Assembly (NCBI GenBank): GCA_049299915.1
Contig: JBAQYG010000019.1
Location: forward strand, 1-15,418
From: JAVHQB01 sp049299915
Lineage (GTDB): Bacteria; Patescibacteriota; Minisyncoccia; UBA6257; JAVHQB01
Reading direction: 5' to 3'
Length of the DNA: 15,418 bases
In this document: positions 1 through 6,529 of the stretch, piece by piece
How the letters are laid out: each line of letters begins with the position of its first letter
How positions within the stretch are numbered: the first letter of the stretch is position 1
The notes under the pieces: model-generated
Databases searched by the model: none
The model's input: only the letters and a program-made list of their open reading frames with translations
What the model was told of the DNA's origin: nothing
Program-made: the position numbers and the translations under genes

Positions 1-368
1 ATACTAATCATTGGCCAAAAACGTAAAACTAGACCAAAAATAGTCGCAAGGATAAGGTTGCTAAGTGGGCCGGCTAGGGAAACAAAGGCCTCATCCTTTC
101 TGGGGTTATTAAAATTATAAGGATTAACCGGTACGGGTTTTGCCCACCCAAAGACAACCTGACCTCGGGTGAGAATAAATAAAGTTAAAGGCAAAAGAAT
201 AGAACCTATCGGATCTATATGCGGTACAGGATTCAGGGTTAGTCTACCGTAAGCCAAGGCTGTCTTATCCCCTCTTCTTAGGGCAGCATATCCGTGAGAA
301 ATCTCATGAATAATAATAGAATAAACAAAGATCAGAATTTCGAGAGCTATAAGAATGACATTAGACAT
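1..368 (-). CDS. Site-2 protease family (M50) membrane zinc metalloprotease, partial
   Basis: The reading frame starts at the ATG at 366-368 and runs off the left edge, leaving 122 codons of the N-terminal part. The first helix ends in HEISH (His21, Glu22, His25), the HExxH zinc motif embedded in a membrane segment. It is followed by NPVPHIDPIGSILLP and then SLAGPLSNL, both typical of the short YwhC-like branch of the M50 family, which has no PDZ domain. These enzymes cleave substrates inside the membrane. The catalytic Asp motif (NxxPxxxLDG) would lie beyond the edge and cannot be checked. The gene is divergent from rpmB across a 168-bp gap. I see no Shine-Dalgarno. The family call is firm; the substrate is unknown. 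Confidence 0.85.
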   Translation of the reverse strand, partial: MSNVILIALEILIFVYSIIIHEISHGYAALRRGDKTALAYGRLTLNPVPHIDPIGSILLPLTLFILTRGQVVFGWAKPVPVNPYNFNNPRKDEAFVSLAGPLSNLILATIFGLVLRFWPMIS

Positions 369-481
369 AAGGAAAATGAATTTACAAAATTTAATAAGAT
401 AATTAACTGAAAATTGTTGGAAATTTAAATTTTAGAACAATATTAAATCCTTCTCCCCTATTCTATATCATTTCTTTCGTC

Positions 482-510
482 TTGTAAAAACTAGCCCTAT
501 ATGCTAATCT
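482..510 (+). promoter_or_regulatory. Candidate sigma70-type promoter of rpmB
   Basis: TTGTAA (482-487), a 17-bp spacer and TAATCT (505-510) preceded by TGC, an extended -10 pattern. Transcription would start near 517, about 20 nt before the rpmB ATG. The -35 hexamer is the same as in the promoter at 1097-1125. The -10 is a weak match, so this is tentative. The rest of the 369-536 gap is AT-rich and must also hold the promoter of the divergent protease gene, which I could not place. Confidence 0.4.
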
Positions 511-536
511 GAGTCCGTTAATTAAGAAAATATTTT

Positions 537-803
537 ATGAGAACATGTGTTGTCTGTGGCAAAACTAGCCACATGGAAAGAAAAAGAAATCTTCTGCGTG
601 GTCATTATAACCCTTCAGAAAAGTTTAGAAAGTTTCCTAATTTACAATCTGTCTCTATAAAAGGGCATAAGAGTGTTTTAGTGTGCACCGATTGTAAAAA
701 AGGTATTGCTCAAGGCAAGATTGATGTTACTAAGTTTGTAACTGCTAAAAAAGTAGTTACTAAAAAGAAGGTAACAAAAGCTAAAATAAAGAAAACAAAA
801 TAA
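537..803 (+). CDS. rpmB: Large ribosomal subunit protein bL28
   Basis: An 88-residue basic protein of the 50S subunit. CVVCGK (Cys4, Cys7) and CTDC (Cys50, Cys53) form the two halves of the zinc-binding C+ form of bL28. Between them RKFPNLQSV matches the family core (R-x-F-x-P-N-L-Q). The length exceeds the usual 62-78 residues because of a lysine-rich tail (about residues 66-88, KKVVTKKKVTKAKIKKTK), probably disordered and RNA-binding. The start is the first ATG after in-frame stops; no Shine-Dalgarno is visible. A terminator follows directly and then tRNA-Pro on the same strand. Confidence 0.92.
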   Translation: MRTCVVCGKTSHMERKRNLLRGHYNPSEKFRKFPNLQSVSIKGHKSVLVCTDCKKGIAQGKIDVTKFVTAKKVVTKKKVTKAKIKKTK

Positions 804-804
804 G

Positions 805-829
805 ACCCTTTTATAGGGTTTTGTTTTTA
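805..829 (+). terminator. Intrinsic terminator after rpmB, abutting the tRNA
   Basis: ACCCT (805-809) pairs with AGGGT (815-819) around a 5-nt loop, followed by TTTGTTTTT. The U-tract ends one base before the first base of tRNA-Pro. The stem begins two bases after the rpmB stop codon. It may leak enough to give a bL28-tRNA read-through transcript. Confidence 0.7.
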
Positions 830-902
830 CGGGCTGTAGCGTAGTGGCTAGCGCGCATGCATGGGGTGCATGAGGTCGTGGGTTCAAATCCCACCAGCCC
901 GA
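830..902 (+). tRNA. tRNA-Pro, anticodon GGG (reads CCC)
   Basis: A full cloverleaf can be drawn: acceptor CGGGCTG (830-836) with CAGCCCG (895-901); D arm 839-854 (GCGT/GCGC); anticodon stem CATGC/GCATG (856-860, 868-872) with loop ATGGGGT, giving anticodon GGG at 863-865; variable loop AGGTC; T arm GTGGG-TTCAAAT-CCCAC (878-894); discriminator A902. The C1-G72 pair and A73 are the identity elements of bacterial tRNA-Pro. The 3' CCA is not encoded (CAA follows), so CCA-adding enzyme is required. Confidence 0.96.
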
Positions 903-910
903 CAATTTAA

Positions 911-937
911 AAACACCATTCAAATTGGTGTTTTTTT
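911..937 (+). terminator. Terminator after tRNA-Pro, probably bidirectional
   Basis: AAACACCA (911-918) pairs with TGGTGTTT (926-933) around a 7-nt loop, and a T-run continues to 937. On the minus strand the same hairpin is followed by T's (complement of 909-913), so it could also stop transcription arriving from the right as a backup for the terminator at 944-965. Confidence 0.8.
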
Positions 938-943
938 GAACTT

Positions 944-965
944 AAAAAGCCATCAAAATGATGGC
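944..965 (-). terminator. Intrinsic terminator of the ncRNA and aspS-ndk-KamA direction
   Basis: On the minus strand GCCATCA (965-959), loop TTT, TGATGGC (955-949), then TTTTT (948-944). Outer CTTAA/TTAAG sequences (973-969 and 945-941) could extend the stem. On the plus strand the hairpin is not followed by T's, which fixes its direction. It would end both the ncRNA and any read-through from the upstream operon. Confidence 0.75.
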
Positions 966-1090
966 AGCTTAAGTGACCCCGAAAGAATTTTAGGCAATAA
1001 TGCCAAGTGGGAAGCCTTGTCAGAAACCCACGGGCTTCTGAAGCTGGGTTCCCTAAACAATAAAGTTTGGTCTAAAATCTCTCAAGGGTC
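944..1090 (-). ncRNA. Candidate structured noncoding RNA of unknown family, about 147 nt
   Basis: No gene occupies 938-1144. On the minus strand the stretch has a promoter with predicted start near 1090 and an intrinsic terminator at 944-965. The predicted 5' end GACCC (1090-1086) pairs with GGGTC (979-975), and ATTTTAG (1078-1072) pairs with CTAAAAT (993-987), closing a central domain. Inside it AACCCA (1050-1045) pairs with TGGGTT (1030-1025), stacked with GCTT/AAGC (1044-1041/1037-1034), and GGCA/TGCC (1004-1001/996-993) forms a small hairpin. Competing pairs GTGGG/CCCAC and GGGAA/TTCCC suggest a pseudoknot or alternative states. The stems are self-complementary, so strand is decided by promoter and terminator only. 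A long closing stem with its own sigma70-type promoter recalls 6S RNA, but it is shorter and I cannot assign it. A leader or 3'-UTR element is less likely, since no gene follows on this strand before 368. Confidence 0.55.
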
Positions 1091-1096
1091 AAATAT

Positions 1097-1125
1097 ATTA
1101 TAACAAGCTAATTTTTAATTTACAA
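1097..1125 (-). promoter_or_regulatory. Strong sigma70-type promoter driving the ncRNA
   Basis: Minus strand: TTGTAA (1125-1120), exactly 17 bp, then a perfect TATAAT (1102-1097). The predicted start near 1090 falls at the first base of the GACCC closing stem. It lies just past the KamA-family stop codon at 1145, where no downstream gene on this strand would need it. Confidence 0.7.
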
Positions 1126-1144
1126 TTTCCTAATTGCAAACCTT

Positions 1145-2020
1145 TTACTCTTGTTTATTGTATTTTAAGGGTATTTTATAAGGAGCTTTGGCTGTATCAA
1201 GAACATAAACTGGGCAAGCAAGACCTCCTACTTTTTTTCTAAGAGAATTCATCAATAGGGCCTCTTTTTTAAAAGAGACTGTAAAATGTTTAGTACCCTC
1301 CGGTTCGTCGTTATGAAAAATATAATAAGGTTTAACCCCTAAAGACACTAGATTTGTAAATAATTTTTCTAAGACAGAAACATTGTCATTAATTCCTTTA
1401 AGAAATACTGTTTGAGATAACAAAATACATCCACTTTCTCTTAATTTCTTAAGAGCCAAACAGGTTTCTTTGGTGAGCTCATCGGGATGTTCAAAATTAA
1501 TAAGAATATAAAGCGGCTTTCTATGACTATTTTTTAAAATACTTAACAAATTATTATCTATAGATAAAGGTAGGGATACTGGTAAACGGGTTCCTATTCT
1601 GATTATTTTAATTTGTTTTAAGTTACCAAAAATATAAAGGGCATTAATTAAAATATTAGGAACAGTAAATGGATCACCACCCGATAGGATAACCTCATTG
1701 ATTTTAGGATGGTTTCTGATATAAGCAGCCATTTCCTTTAAATTGGTGATGCTTATTTCTCCTTTTTTAATATAAGAAACTGAGCGACGCCTAGTGCAGA
1801 AACGGCAATAGGCGGCGCAATTAAGAGTTAATAAAATAAGAACTCTATTAGGGTATTTATGGATAAGACCAAAGACAGGCATATGCCTGTCTTCTTCTAA
1901 GGGATCATTTCTTTTAAAAGTTTGTATTTTTTCTGATTTCGAAGGATAAAACTCTTTGTGAATGATCTGTGATTTTTTAGCTAATTGTTCTAAATAAGAA
2001 TTAACTTTGAACTCCAACAT
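1145..2020 (-). CDS. kamA: KamA-family radical SAM enzyme (lysine 2,3-aminomutase / EpmB-like)
   Basis: A 291-residue radical SAM protein. Cys68, Cys72 and Cys75 (CAAYCRFC) bind the 4Fe-4S cluster, and GGDP (114-117) contacts S-adenosylmethionine. NDPLEEDRH (38-46) and HKYPNRVL before the cysteines are typical of lysine 2,3-aminomutases. PYYIFHND (Asp238) and YVLD (Asp275) match the aspartates that bind substrate lysine, and Lys282 in YKIPL aligns with the PLP lysine of the family GGGGKxP motif. The protein stops nine residues later, whereas free lysine 2,3-aminomutase is about 416 residues long; this is nearer EpmB (about 340), which converts lysine to beta-lysine for elongation factor P. 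Free-lysine or EF-P modification cannot be separated here, and no efp or epmA is in the window. Start is 3 bp after the ndk stop: last gene of the aspS operon. Confidence 0.8.
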   Translation of the reverse strand: MLEFKVNSYLEQLAKKSQIIHKEFYPSKSEKIQTFKRNDPLEEDRHMPVFGLIHKYPNRVLILLTLNCAAYCRFCTRRRSVSYIKKGEISITNLKEMAAYIRNHPKINEVILSGGDPFTVPNILINALYIFGNLKQIKIIRIGTRLPVSLPLSIDNNLLSILKNSHRKPLYILINFEHPDELTKETCLALKKLRESGCILLSQTVFLKGINDNVSVLEKLFTNLVSLGVKPYYIFHNDEPEGTKHFTVSFKKEALLMNSLRKKVGGLACPVYVLDTAKAPYKIPLKYNKQE

Positions 2021-2023
2021 AAT

Positions 2024-2626
2024 TTAAAATATAGTACTCTCGTCTGAACGTTCATAATCAAACATTTTGTCATTAGCAAACCACAGGGAAAGTTCATGCT
2101 CAGCTTCTTCTTTATTGCCCGATGCATGAATCAAATTTCTCACAGCTCTTTTATCTCTATTGGCTAAGGTTGGAGAATCCACTGAGAAATCACCCCTAAT
2201 AGTACCCATATCGGCTGATGCTGGTACTGTTTTACCCACTATTTTTCTGACCATTTCTATGGCATGCAAACCCTCAATGGCAATTTTAATTATAGGGCCA
2301 GAAGACATAAAATTAACGAGCCAATTGCGACATTCTTGGCCAATTTTTAAAGGATCATCCGTTCCCATCTCTTTTATAGGATCAAAACCATAATCTTTAT
2401 AGGAAGCCAGAGTCTTTTCTCCCATTCCCTTAATCCATCCCTCATCATGAGGATAGTGTTCGTCAATTTGTTCTGGTCGAGCCCAAATCATTTCCATACC
2501 CACTACTTTAAGTCCACGCATTTCTATACGATGAATAATCTCTCCCGTAAGAGCACGCTTAACACCATCGGGTTTTATAAGGACTAAAGTTCTTTCTTTT
2601 TTTTGATCTTCGGTAAAAGTTTCCAT
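2024..2626 (-). CDS. ndk: Nucleoside-diphosphate kinase with insertions
   Basis: Transfers the gamma phosphate of ATP to other NDPs through a phosphohistidine. RTLVLIKPDGVKR (12-24) is the conserved first strand. SSGPIIKIAIEG (108-119), TIRGDF (142-147) and NLIHASGN (164-171) follow, with His167 the phosphorylated residue (usual motif NxxHxSD). At 200 residues it is longer than the usual 135-155. The excess lies mostly at about 59-100 (DEGWIKGMGEK...IGQECR), between the early helices and the SGP strand, and secondarily at 148-163 before the active-site motif. It lies 2 bp after aspS and 3 bp before the radical SAM gene, so it is clearly operonic. Together with NrdD it would supply dNTPs. Confidence 0.93.
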   Translation of the reverse strand: METFTEDQKKERTLVLIKPDGVKRALTGEIIHRIEMRGLKVVGMEMIWARPEQIDEHYPHDEGWIKGMGEKTLASYKDYGFDPIKEMGTDDPLKIGQECRNWLVNFMSSGPIIKIAIEGLHAIEMVRKIVGKTVPASADMGTIRGDFSVDSPTLANRDKRAVRNLIHASGNKEEAEHELSLWFANDKMFDYERSDESTIF

Positions 2627-2628
2627 AA

Positions 2629-4059
2629 TTATTTCTTTGAATTATTTTTAATGGTATTAATTTCTATACCCAATTCTTTAATTTGAGCTTTATCTACACT
2701 AGCTGGTGAATTCATTAGGGGATCAAAACCCTCACCATTTTTGGGAAAAGCTATCGTTTCCCTAATAGTGGGTTCATTTCGGAAGATGGCTATAAGCCTA
2801 TCTACACCCAGGGCAATACCACCATGGGGAGGAACACCATATTTGAAAGCTTCTAGAAGGTGACCAAATTTTTCTTCTATAGAGGCCCGACTATTTCCCA
2901 TGATTTCAAAAATCTTTTCTAAGAGCTCTGGCTGATAGGTTCTTAGTGAACCCCCACCGACTTCAAAACCATTAAGAGCTAAATCATATTGGTCGGCAAC
3001 CACACTTTCTGGATGCTCTGTCATTCGAGCTATAAGTTCTGAAACTGTTTCACCCTCCAAGAATTTTGGTTTAGTGAAGGGATGATGAACTGCATCCCAG
3101 CGTTTTTCACTTTCTTTCCATTCAAACAGGGGAAAATTCACAATGAAAGCAAAGGCTAATTCGTTATTATCCTCTTTATTCTGACGAATATCTGGTTTAT
3201 CGCTATGATACTTTTCTATAGTTTCAGTATATTCAATTCTGGGGAAAGGAATTTTAAGAATATGTTTTTCTGGTAAATAAGTTTTGACATATCCTACTAT
3301 CATTTTTTCTATTAAATCAAGAATCTGATTGCTATTCCAAAAGCTAGTCTCGATATCTAATTGAGTAAATTCGGGCTGCCTATCTCCACGGGCATCTTCA
3401 TCTCGAAAACAACGAGCAAATTGAAAATATCTTTCAATTTGAGCGACCATAAGAAGTTGCTTGTATTGTTGAGGAGACTGAGGCAAAGCGTAAAAATTGC
3501 CAGGAGAAATACGAGCTGGTACTAAATAATCACGGGCACCTTCTGGAGTAGATCTGGTTAAGTTAGGAGTTTCAATTTCTGTAAAACCTTTTTGACTTAA
3601 ATAATTACGTACAAAAAGCATGAACTCGTGACGAACTTGTAGATTCTTTTGTAAACGTTCTCTCCTTAAATCTAAATAACGATATTTCAGCCTTAAATTT
3701 TCATTAATATCATAGCCAGAACTATCGATATCTATTGGTAAAGTATCGGCTTTAGAATAAATAGAAAGTTTCTGGGCACTGATTTCTATATCACCTGTAG
3801 CTAGTTTGGCATTTTTATTCTTCTCCGGACGCAAATGAACAGTCCCCTCCAAATTAATCACCCATGAAGGACGTAATTCATTAGCTATATCGTAAGCTTC
3901 TCCGTCTGATTTTGAAAAAACTACCTGAACAAGACCACTCTTGTCTTTAAGGTCTATAAAAATAATATTGCCGTGATCCCGACGTGTAGCTACCCAACCG
4001 GAAAGGGAAACCAACTCCCCTTCTTCATGTTTTATGTCTTTAATCCAAATTCTTTCCAT
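2629..4059 (-). CDS. aspS: Aspartyl-tRNA synthetase lacking the GAD insertion domain
   Basis: Charges tRNA-Asp (possibly also tRNA-Asn if Gat amidotransferase is present; this cannot be told here). An N-terminal OB-fold anticodon domain (1-105, GWVATRRDHGNIIFIDLKD) precedes the class II core: YRYLDLRR (127-133), TRSTPEGARDYLVP (168-181), motif 2 FRDEDARGDRQPEFTQLD (218-235) and motif 3 GIALGVDRL (414-422). These are bacterial-type signatures. The roughly 110-residue GAD domain that normally separates SDKPDIR (286-292) from FPLFEW (309-314) is missing, with a short linker in its place, so the protein is 476 instead of about 590 residues. The start is 16 nt after the predicted transcription start. 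First gene of aspS-ndk-KamA. Confidence 0.95.
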   Translation of the reverse strand: MERIWIKDIKHEEGELVSLSGWVATRRDHGNIIFIDLKDKSGLVQVVFSKSDGEAYDIANELRPSWVINLEGTVHLRPEKNKNAKLATGDIEISAQKLSIYSKADTLPIDIDSSGYDINENLRLKYRYLDLRRERLQKNLQVRHEFMLFVRNYLSQKGFTEIETPNLTRSTPEGARDYLVPARISPGNFYALPQSPQQYKQLLMVAQIERYFQFARCFRDEDARGDRQPEFTQLDIETSFWNSNQILDLIEKMIVGYVKTYLPEKHILKIPFPRIEYTETIEKYHSDKPDIRQNKEDNNELAFAFIVNFPLFEWKESEKRWDAVHHPFTKPKFLEGETVSELIARMTEHPESVVADQYDLALNGFEVGGGSLRTYQPELLEKIFEIMGNSRASIEEKFGHLLEAFKYGVPPHGGIALGVDRLIAIFRNEPTIRETIAFPKNGEGFDPLMNSPASVDKAQIKELGIEINTIKNNSKK

Positions 4060-4081
4060 ATCAAATATTTAAAGTTCTATT

Positions 4082-4090
4082 AATATAGCA
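4082..4090 (-). promoter_or_regulatory. Extended -10 promoter of the aspS operon
   Basis: Minus strand TGC TATATT (4090-4082) is a perfect extended -10. No good -35 hexamer lies 16-18 bp upstream, as is common with extended -10 sites. The start would be near 4075, giving a leader of about 16 nt before aspS. Just upstream, overlapping the TAG stop of the preceding gene, TAGGT/ACCTA (4123-4136) makes only a weak hairpin without a T-run, so termination of the nrdD-comEC operon here is doubtful. Confidence 0.5.
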
Positions 4091-4133
4091 TAAAGAAAAT
4101 TGTTTAGAAAGTTTAATAATTATAGGTAGAAAC

Positions 4134-5000
4134 CTAATAAGACAGGCTCAGAGACCCTTCCTTATTGAACTGAAAAGTAATATTACCGCTTTTATCCGTG
4201 CGTAGAACCAAAATATTTAATTCTCGTAAGCGATTAAGGGTTTCGGGAGAAGGGTGTCCATAAGAATTGGTTCCCACTTCTATTACACCATAAGTCGGGT
4301 TTAATTTTTCTAGCCAATTGAAACTATTCGAAGTCTTGGACCCATGGTGAGATATTTTTAAAACATCTGTTTCCAAATTCGGATAAAGTGTAAGAATTTT
4401 ACTCTCTTCTTTTGAACCGATATCGCTAGTAAAAAGAAAATTTTTATCTAGATTCTTATAAAGAATTACAAGAGCTTGAGCATTAAAATCACTATTTGAA
4501 TCTATGTTACTGGTCAGTGGCCATAACACCTGTAAACTATTCGTAGCCGATAATCTTATTAAGCTATCGGCTTTAGCTAAATAAAGTTTGGTTCCCTCGC
4601 TTACCAGGGCATCTAATAGTTCTTGATAGCTTGAATCCGGGTTAGAAACTTCGGGCATTAAAACACTGGTTATTTGATAGGTTTCTAAAATATAAAGTAA
4701 ACCCTGATAGTGATCTTTATTGGAATGAGTAATAATGGCTAAATCTAGTTTTTCTCCTGGTGTTAAAAATTGATTCAGGGAAGAAAGTATTTGTCTATCG
4801 GGGCCAGCATCTATTAGAATATTTTTGCCATTGTACTTGATAAGCTCCGAATCACCCTCCCCTACTGATAGGAAATATACTGCATTGATGTAATAAAAAT
4901 AACGGGGAGAAAGATACAAAATAGCTAAAATATTAAAAATCCACAGAATTAGAACTGTTTTCTTGAGTTTCTTTGTTTGCTCTTTATTCAGCTCTTTCAT
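4134..5000 (-). CDS. ComEC-like metallo-beta-lactamase-fold hydrolase, membrane-anchored
   Basis: Equivalent to the C-terminal domain of ComEC/Rec2, here a separate 288-residue protein. One hydrophobic helix (about 15-31) anchors it. Then come FLSVGEGDSELI (43-54; family FLDVGQGDS), NILIDAGPD (60-68), THSNKDHYQG (91-100), FTSDIG (190-195), ISHHGSKTS (216-224) and GHPSPETL (248-255). In ComEC this domain is thought to degrade the non-transported DNA strand. His92, Asp96 and His97 are kept, but the third position of the HxHxDH motif is Asn94, where ComEC proteins usually have Asp. It lies 32 bp after the comEC membrane gene, and with it makes one split ComEC. No Shine-Dalgarno at a usable distance. 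The stop is TAG, the only one in the window. Confidence 0.85.
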   Translation of the reverse strand: MKELNKEQTKKLKKTVLILWIFNILAILYLSPRYFYYINAVYFLSVGEGDSELIKYNGKNILIDAGPDRQILSSLNQFLTPGEKLDLAIITHSNKDHYQGLLYILETYQITSVLMPEVSNPDSSYQELLDALVSEGTKLYLAKADSLIRLSATNSLQVLWPLTSNIDSNSDFNAQALVILYKNLDKNFLFTSDIGSKEESKILTLYPNLETDVLKISHHGSKTSNSFNWLEKLNPTYGVIEVGTNSYGHPSPETLNRLRELNILVLRTDKSGNITFQFNKEGSLSLSY

Positions 5001-5032
5001 AAATAGATAATATCAACTTTCATTCCTTTATT

Positions 5033-6529
5033 TTAAATTATAACCCTATCTTCGCGAATTTTAAAACGTAAAACAAACGCTAGTAACAAGTAATAAAGAA
5101 TAATCCAATAAAAGAATAAATAGCCAACTTTAAAATTCAGAAATTTTAACTGAGAGACTATTTTTAAAATACTAATTTGACTGGCGATTATTTTCTCTAC
5201 TAGAAACCCCAATACTACAGCTATGCTTGGAAACCAAAAAGAACTGAAAAGCAGTAGGATAATCAAAAAAGTAACAGCGGGCATAAGAGGAAGTAGCGGT
5301 AAATTTGCCAATAAGGGTTTTAAAGAAATTATTCCTTGATAATATGCTAAAAGCGGAGAAACAAAGAATAGAACATAAATAGTATCTTTAAAGATGTCCT
5401 GAAAAGTAGCTTTTAATTGTTGGGCTCTTGAATTAATTAATTCTTTTTTGGGCGATAGAATTTGTCTAAATATTAGTCCTAAAGAAGCTAAAAACGATAA
5501 TTGGAAGCCGAGGTCATAAATTAAAATCAAAGGATTAAAAATCAACATCAGAGTGGCTGCTAAAAGAATAATATTTATAGAATTACCCATTCTTTGTAAG
5601 CGCTCTGCTCCTAAGGCAAGACTAAGCATGATACCCGCCCTTGAAGCCGAAGACGGATACTCTGCTAAAAGAATAAAGAAGGTCCCTAAAATTAAGGTAA
5701 AATAAAAGGTTTTATGAGGAGAAAGATGGAAAAAACTAAATAAACGATTAGCCATGAGAAAAATAATGGCTATATTAAAACCAGAAACTGCTACTATATG
5801 GGTCATTGAGTTTTTTTGTAAAAGATCGGCAACTTCAATATTGGTGGCTTTATCATCTCCTAAAATATAACCCTTCGCCAAACTAAGAAATGGTTCTCTG
5901 ATATTGCGAGCTAATTGTAAATGAATCTTGTTCCTGATTATTAAAAGTACTCCCCAAATAGATTTATGTTGAGGTGCTATTTCTTCTAGAATTTTTCCTC
6001 CTGTAAGATAAGCTCTACAACTCAAACTCAATTTCTCGCTAATTAAGAGTGAACCTTTTAAACGTAAAAGACTAAATGGTTCTATCTGACGATTTTGATT
6101 AAGGTAAAGACAAATATTGGCTTTATCGGAAGGTAACCTTTTGTTATTGATTGTCTCTGTTTTTAAAATTACATAAATTCCTTTTTGAGTTTTTTCTGTT
6201 TTTAAAACCTTACCAGTAAGAATTATTTCAGTATCTTGAAATTCTTTTAGAAAATTTCTTTGATTCTTCAAGGCTAAAAAGGCGTGATTACCAAGGATTG
6301 TCCCTAGAACTATCCCTATTATACATAGGCCTAATAACCAATATGGATAATGAGCTTTTTTAAATCCTTCTGAAAGGCAAATCAAACCACCAAAAAATAG
6401 AACCAACAAAAAACCTAGCTTGAAAGCTAGGGATGAACCAAGGCCAATACCTAAAATAAAACTAATCAAAAAATAGCGAAAAGCATATACCAATCCCCTA
6501 AAAGTAAATTTACTCTCTAACAGCCACAT
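5033..6529 (-). CDS. comEC: ComEC/Rec2 DNA-uptake channel, membrane domain only
   Basis: A 498-residue polytopic membrane protein for transport of single-stranded DNA into the cytoplasm. Helices at about 15-80 precede an OB-like soluble stretch (about 100-190, DUF4131 type). The Competence domain starts near 210, with the signature THIVAVSGFNIA (243-254; family HxxAxSGxHxx) and ASRAGIMLSLALGAERL (295-311), followed by several helices to the C terminus. The metallo-beta-lactamase domain that completes typical ComEC (700-800 residues) is the next gene. The start ATG lies inside nrdG, overlapping it by 20 bp, which suggests translational coupling. No other competence gene is in the window. Confidence 0.88.
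   Translation of the reverse strand: MWLLESKFTFRGLVYAFRYFLISFILGIGLGSSLAFKLGFLLVLFFGGLICLSEGFKKAHYPYWLLGLCIIGIVLGTILGNHAFLALKNQRNFLKEFQDTEIILTGKVLKTEKTQKGIYVILKTETINNKRLPSDKANICLYLNQNRQIEPFSLLRLKGSLLISEKLSLSCRAYLTGGKILEEIAPQHKSIWGVLLIIRNKIHLQLARNIREPFLSLAKGYILGDDKATNIEVADLLQKNSMTHIVAVSGFNIAIIFLMANRLFSFFHLSPHKTFYFTLILGTFFILLAEYPSSASRAGIMLSLALGAERLQRMGNSINIILLAATLMLIFNPLILIYDLGFQLSFLASLGLIFRQILSPKKELINSRAQQLKATFQDIFKDTIYVLFFVSPLLAYYQGIISLKPLLANLPLLPLMPAVTFLIILLLFSSFWFPSIAVVLGFLVEKIIASQISILKIVSQLKFLNFKVGYLFFYWIILYYLLLAFVLRFKIREDRVII

Noticed and set aside
678..923. 81-codon minus-strand open frame opposite rpmB and the tRNA
   Set aside because: It is antisense to a conserved ribosomal protein and a tRNA; the product (WWDLNPRPHAPHA) is a typical tRNA-shadow translation.
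974..1091. SRP RNA, RNase P RNA or tmRNA in the intergenic region
   Set aside because: No SRP apical loop pattern (GGAA with AGCAG) is present. The unit is far too short for RNase P or tmRNA, and there is no tag reading frame or tRNA-like end.
974..1091. Cobalamin riboswitch, suggested by GGGAAG followed by GTCAGAA
   Set aside because: The B12-box order and spacing are not met, and on either strand no cobalamin-related gene follows.
861..1103. 80-codon plus-strand open frame across tRNA-Pro and the intergenic region
   Set aside because: It begins inside the tRNA anticodon loop, crosses a terminator, and its product (MGCMRSWVQIPPARQ...) is a familiar spurious translation of tRNA sequence.
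2160..2393. 77-codon plus-strand frame inside ndk
   Set aside because: Fully antisense to a conserved enzyme, with no promoter and no recognisable protein features.
4123..4136. Terminator after the MBL gene
   Set aside because: Only a 5-bp stem and no T-run on the minus strand; not strong enough to list.
5001..5040. Frameshift separating comEC from the metallo-beta-lactamase gene
   Set aside because: The first protein ends in a charged tail after its last helix and the second starts with its own anchor helix, so these look like natural ends and not one broken gene.
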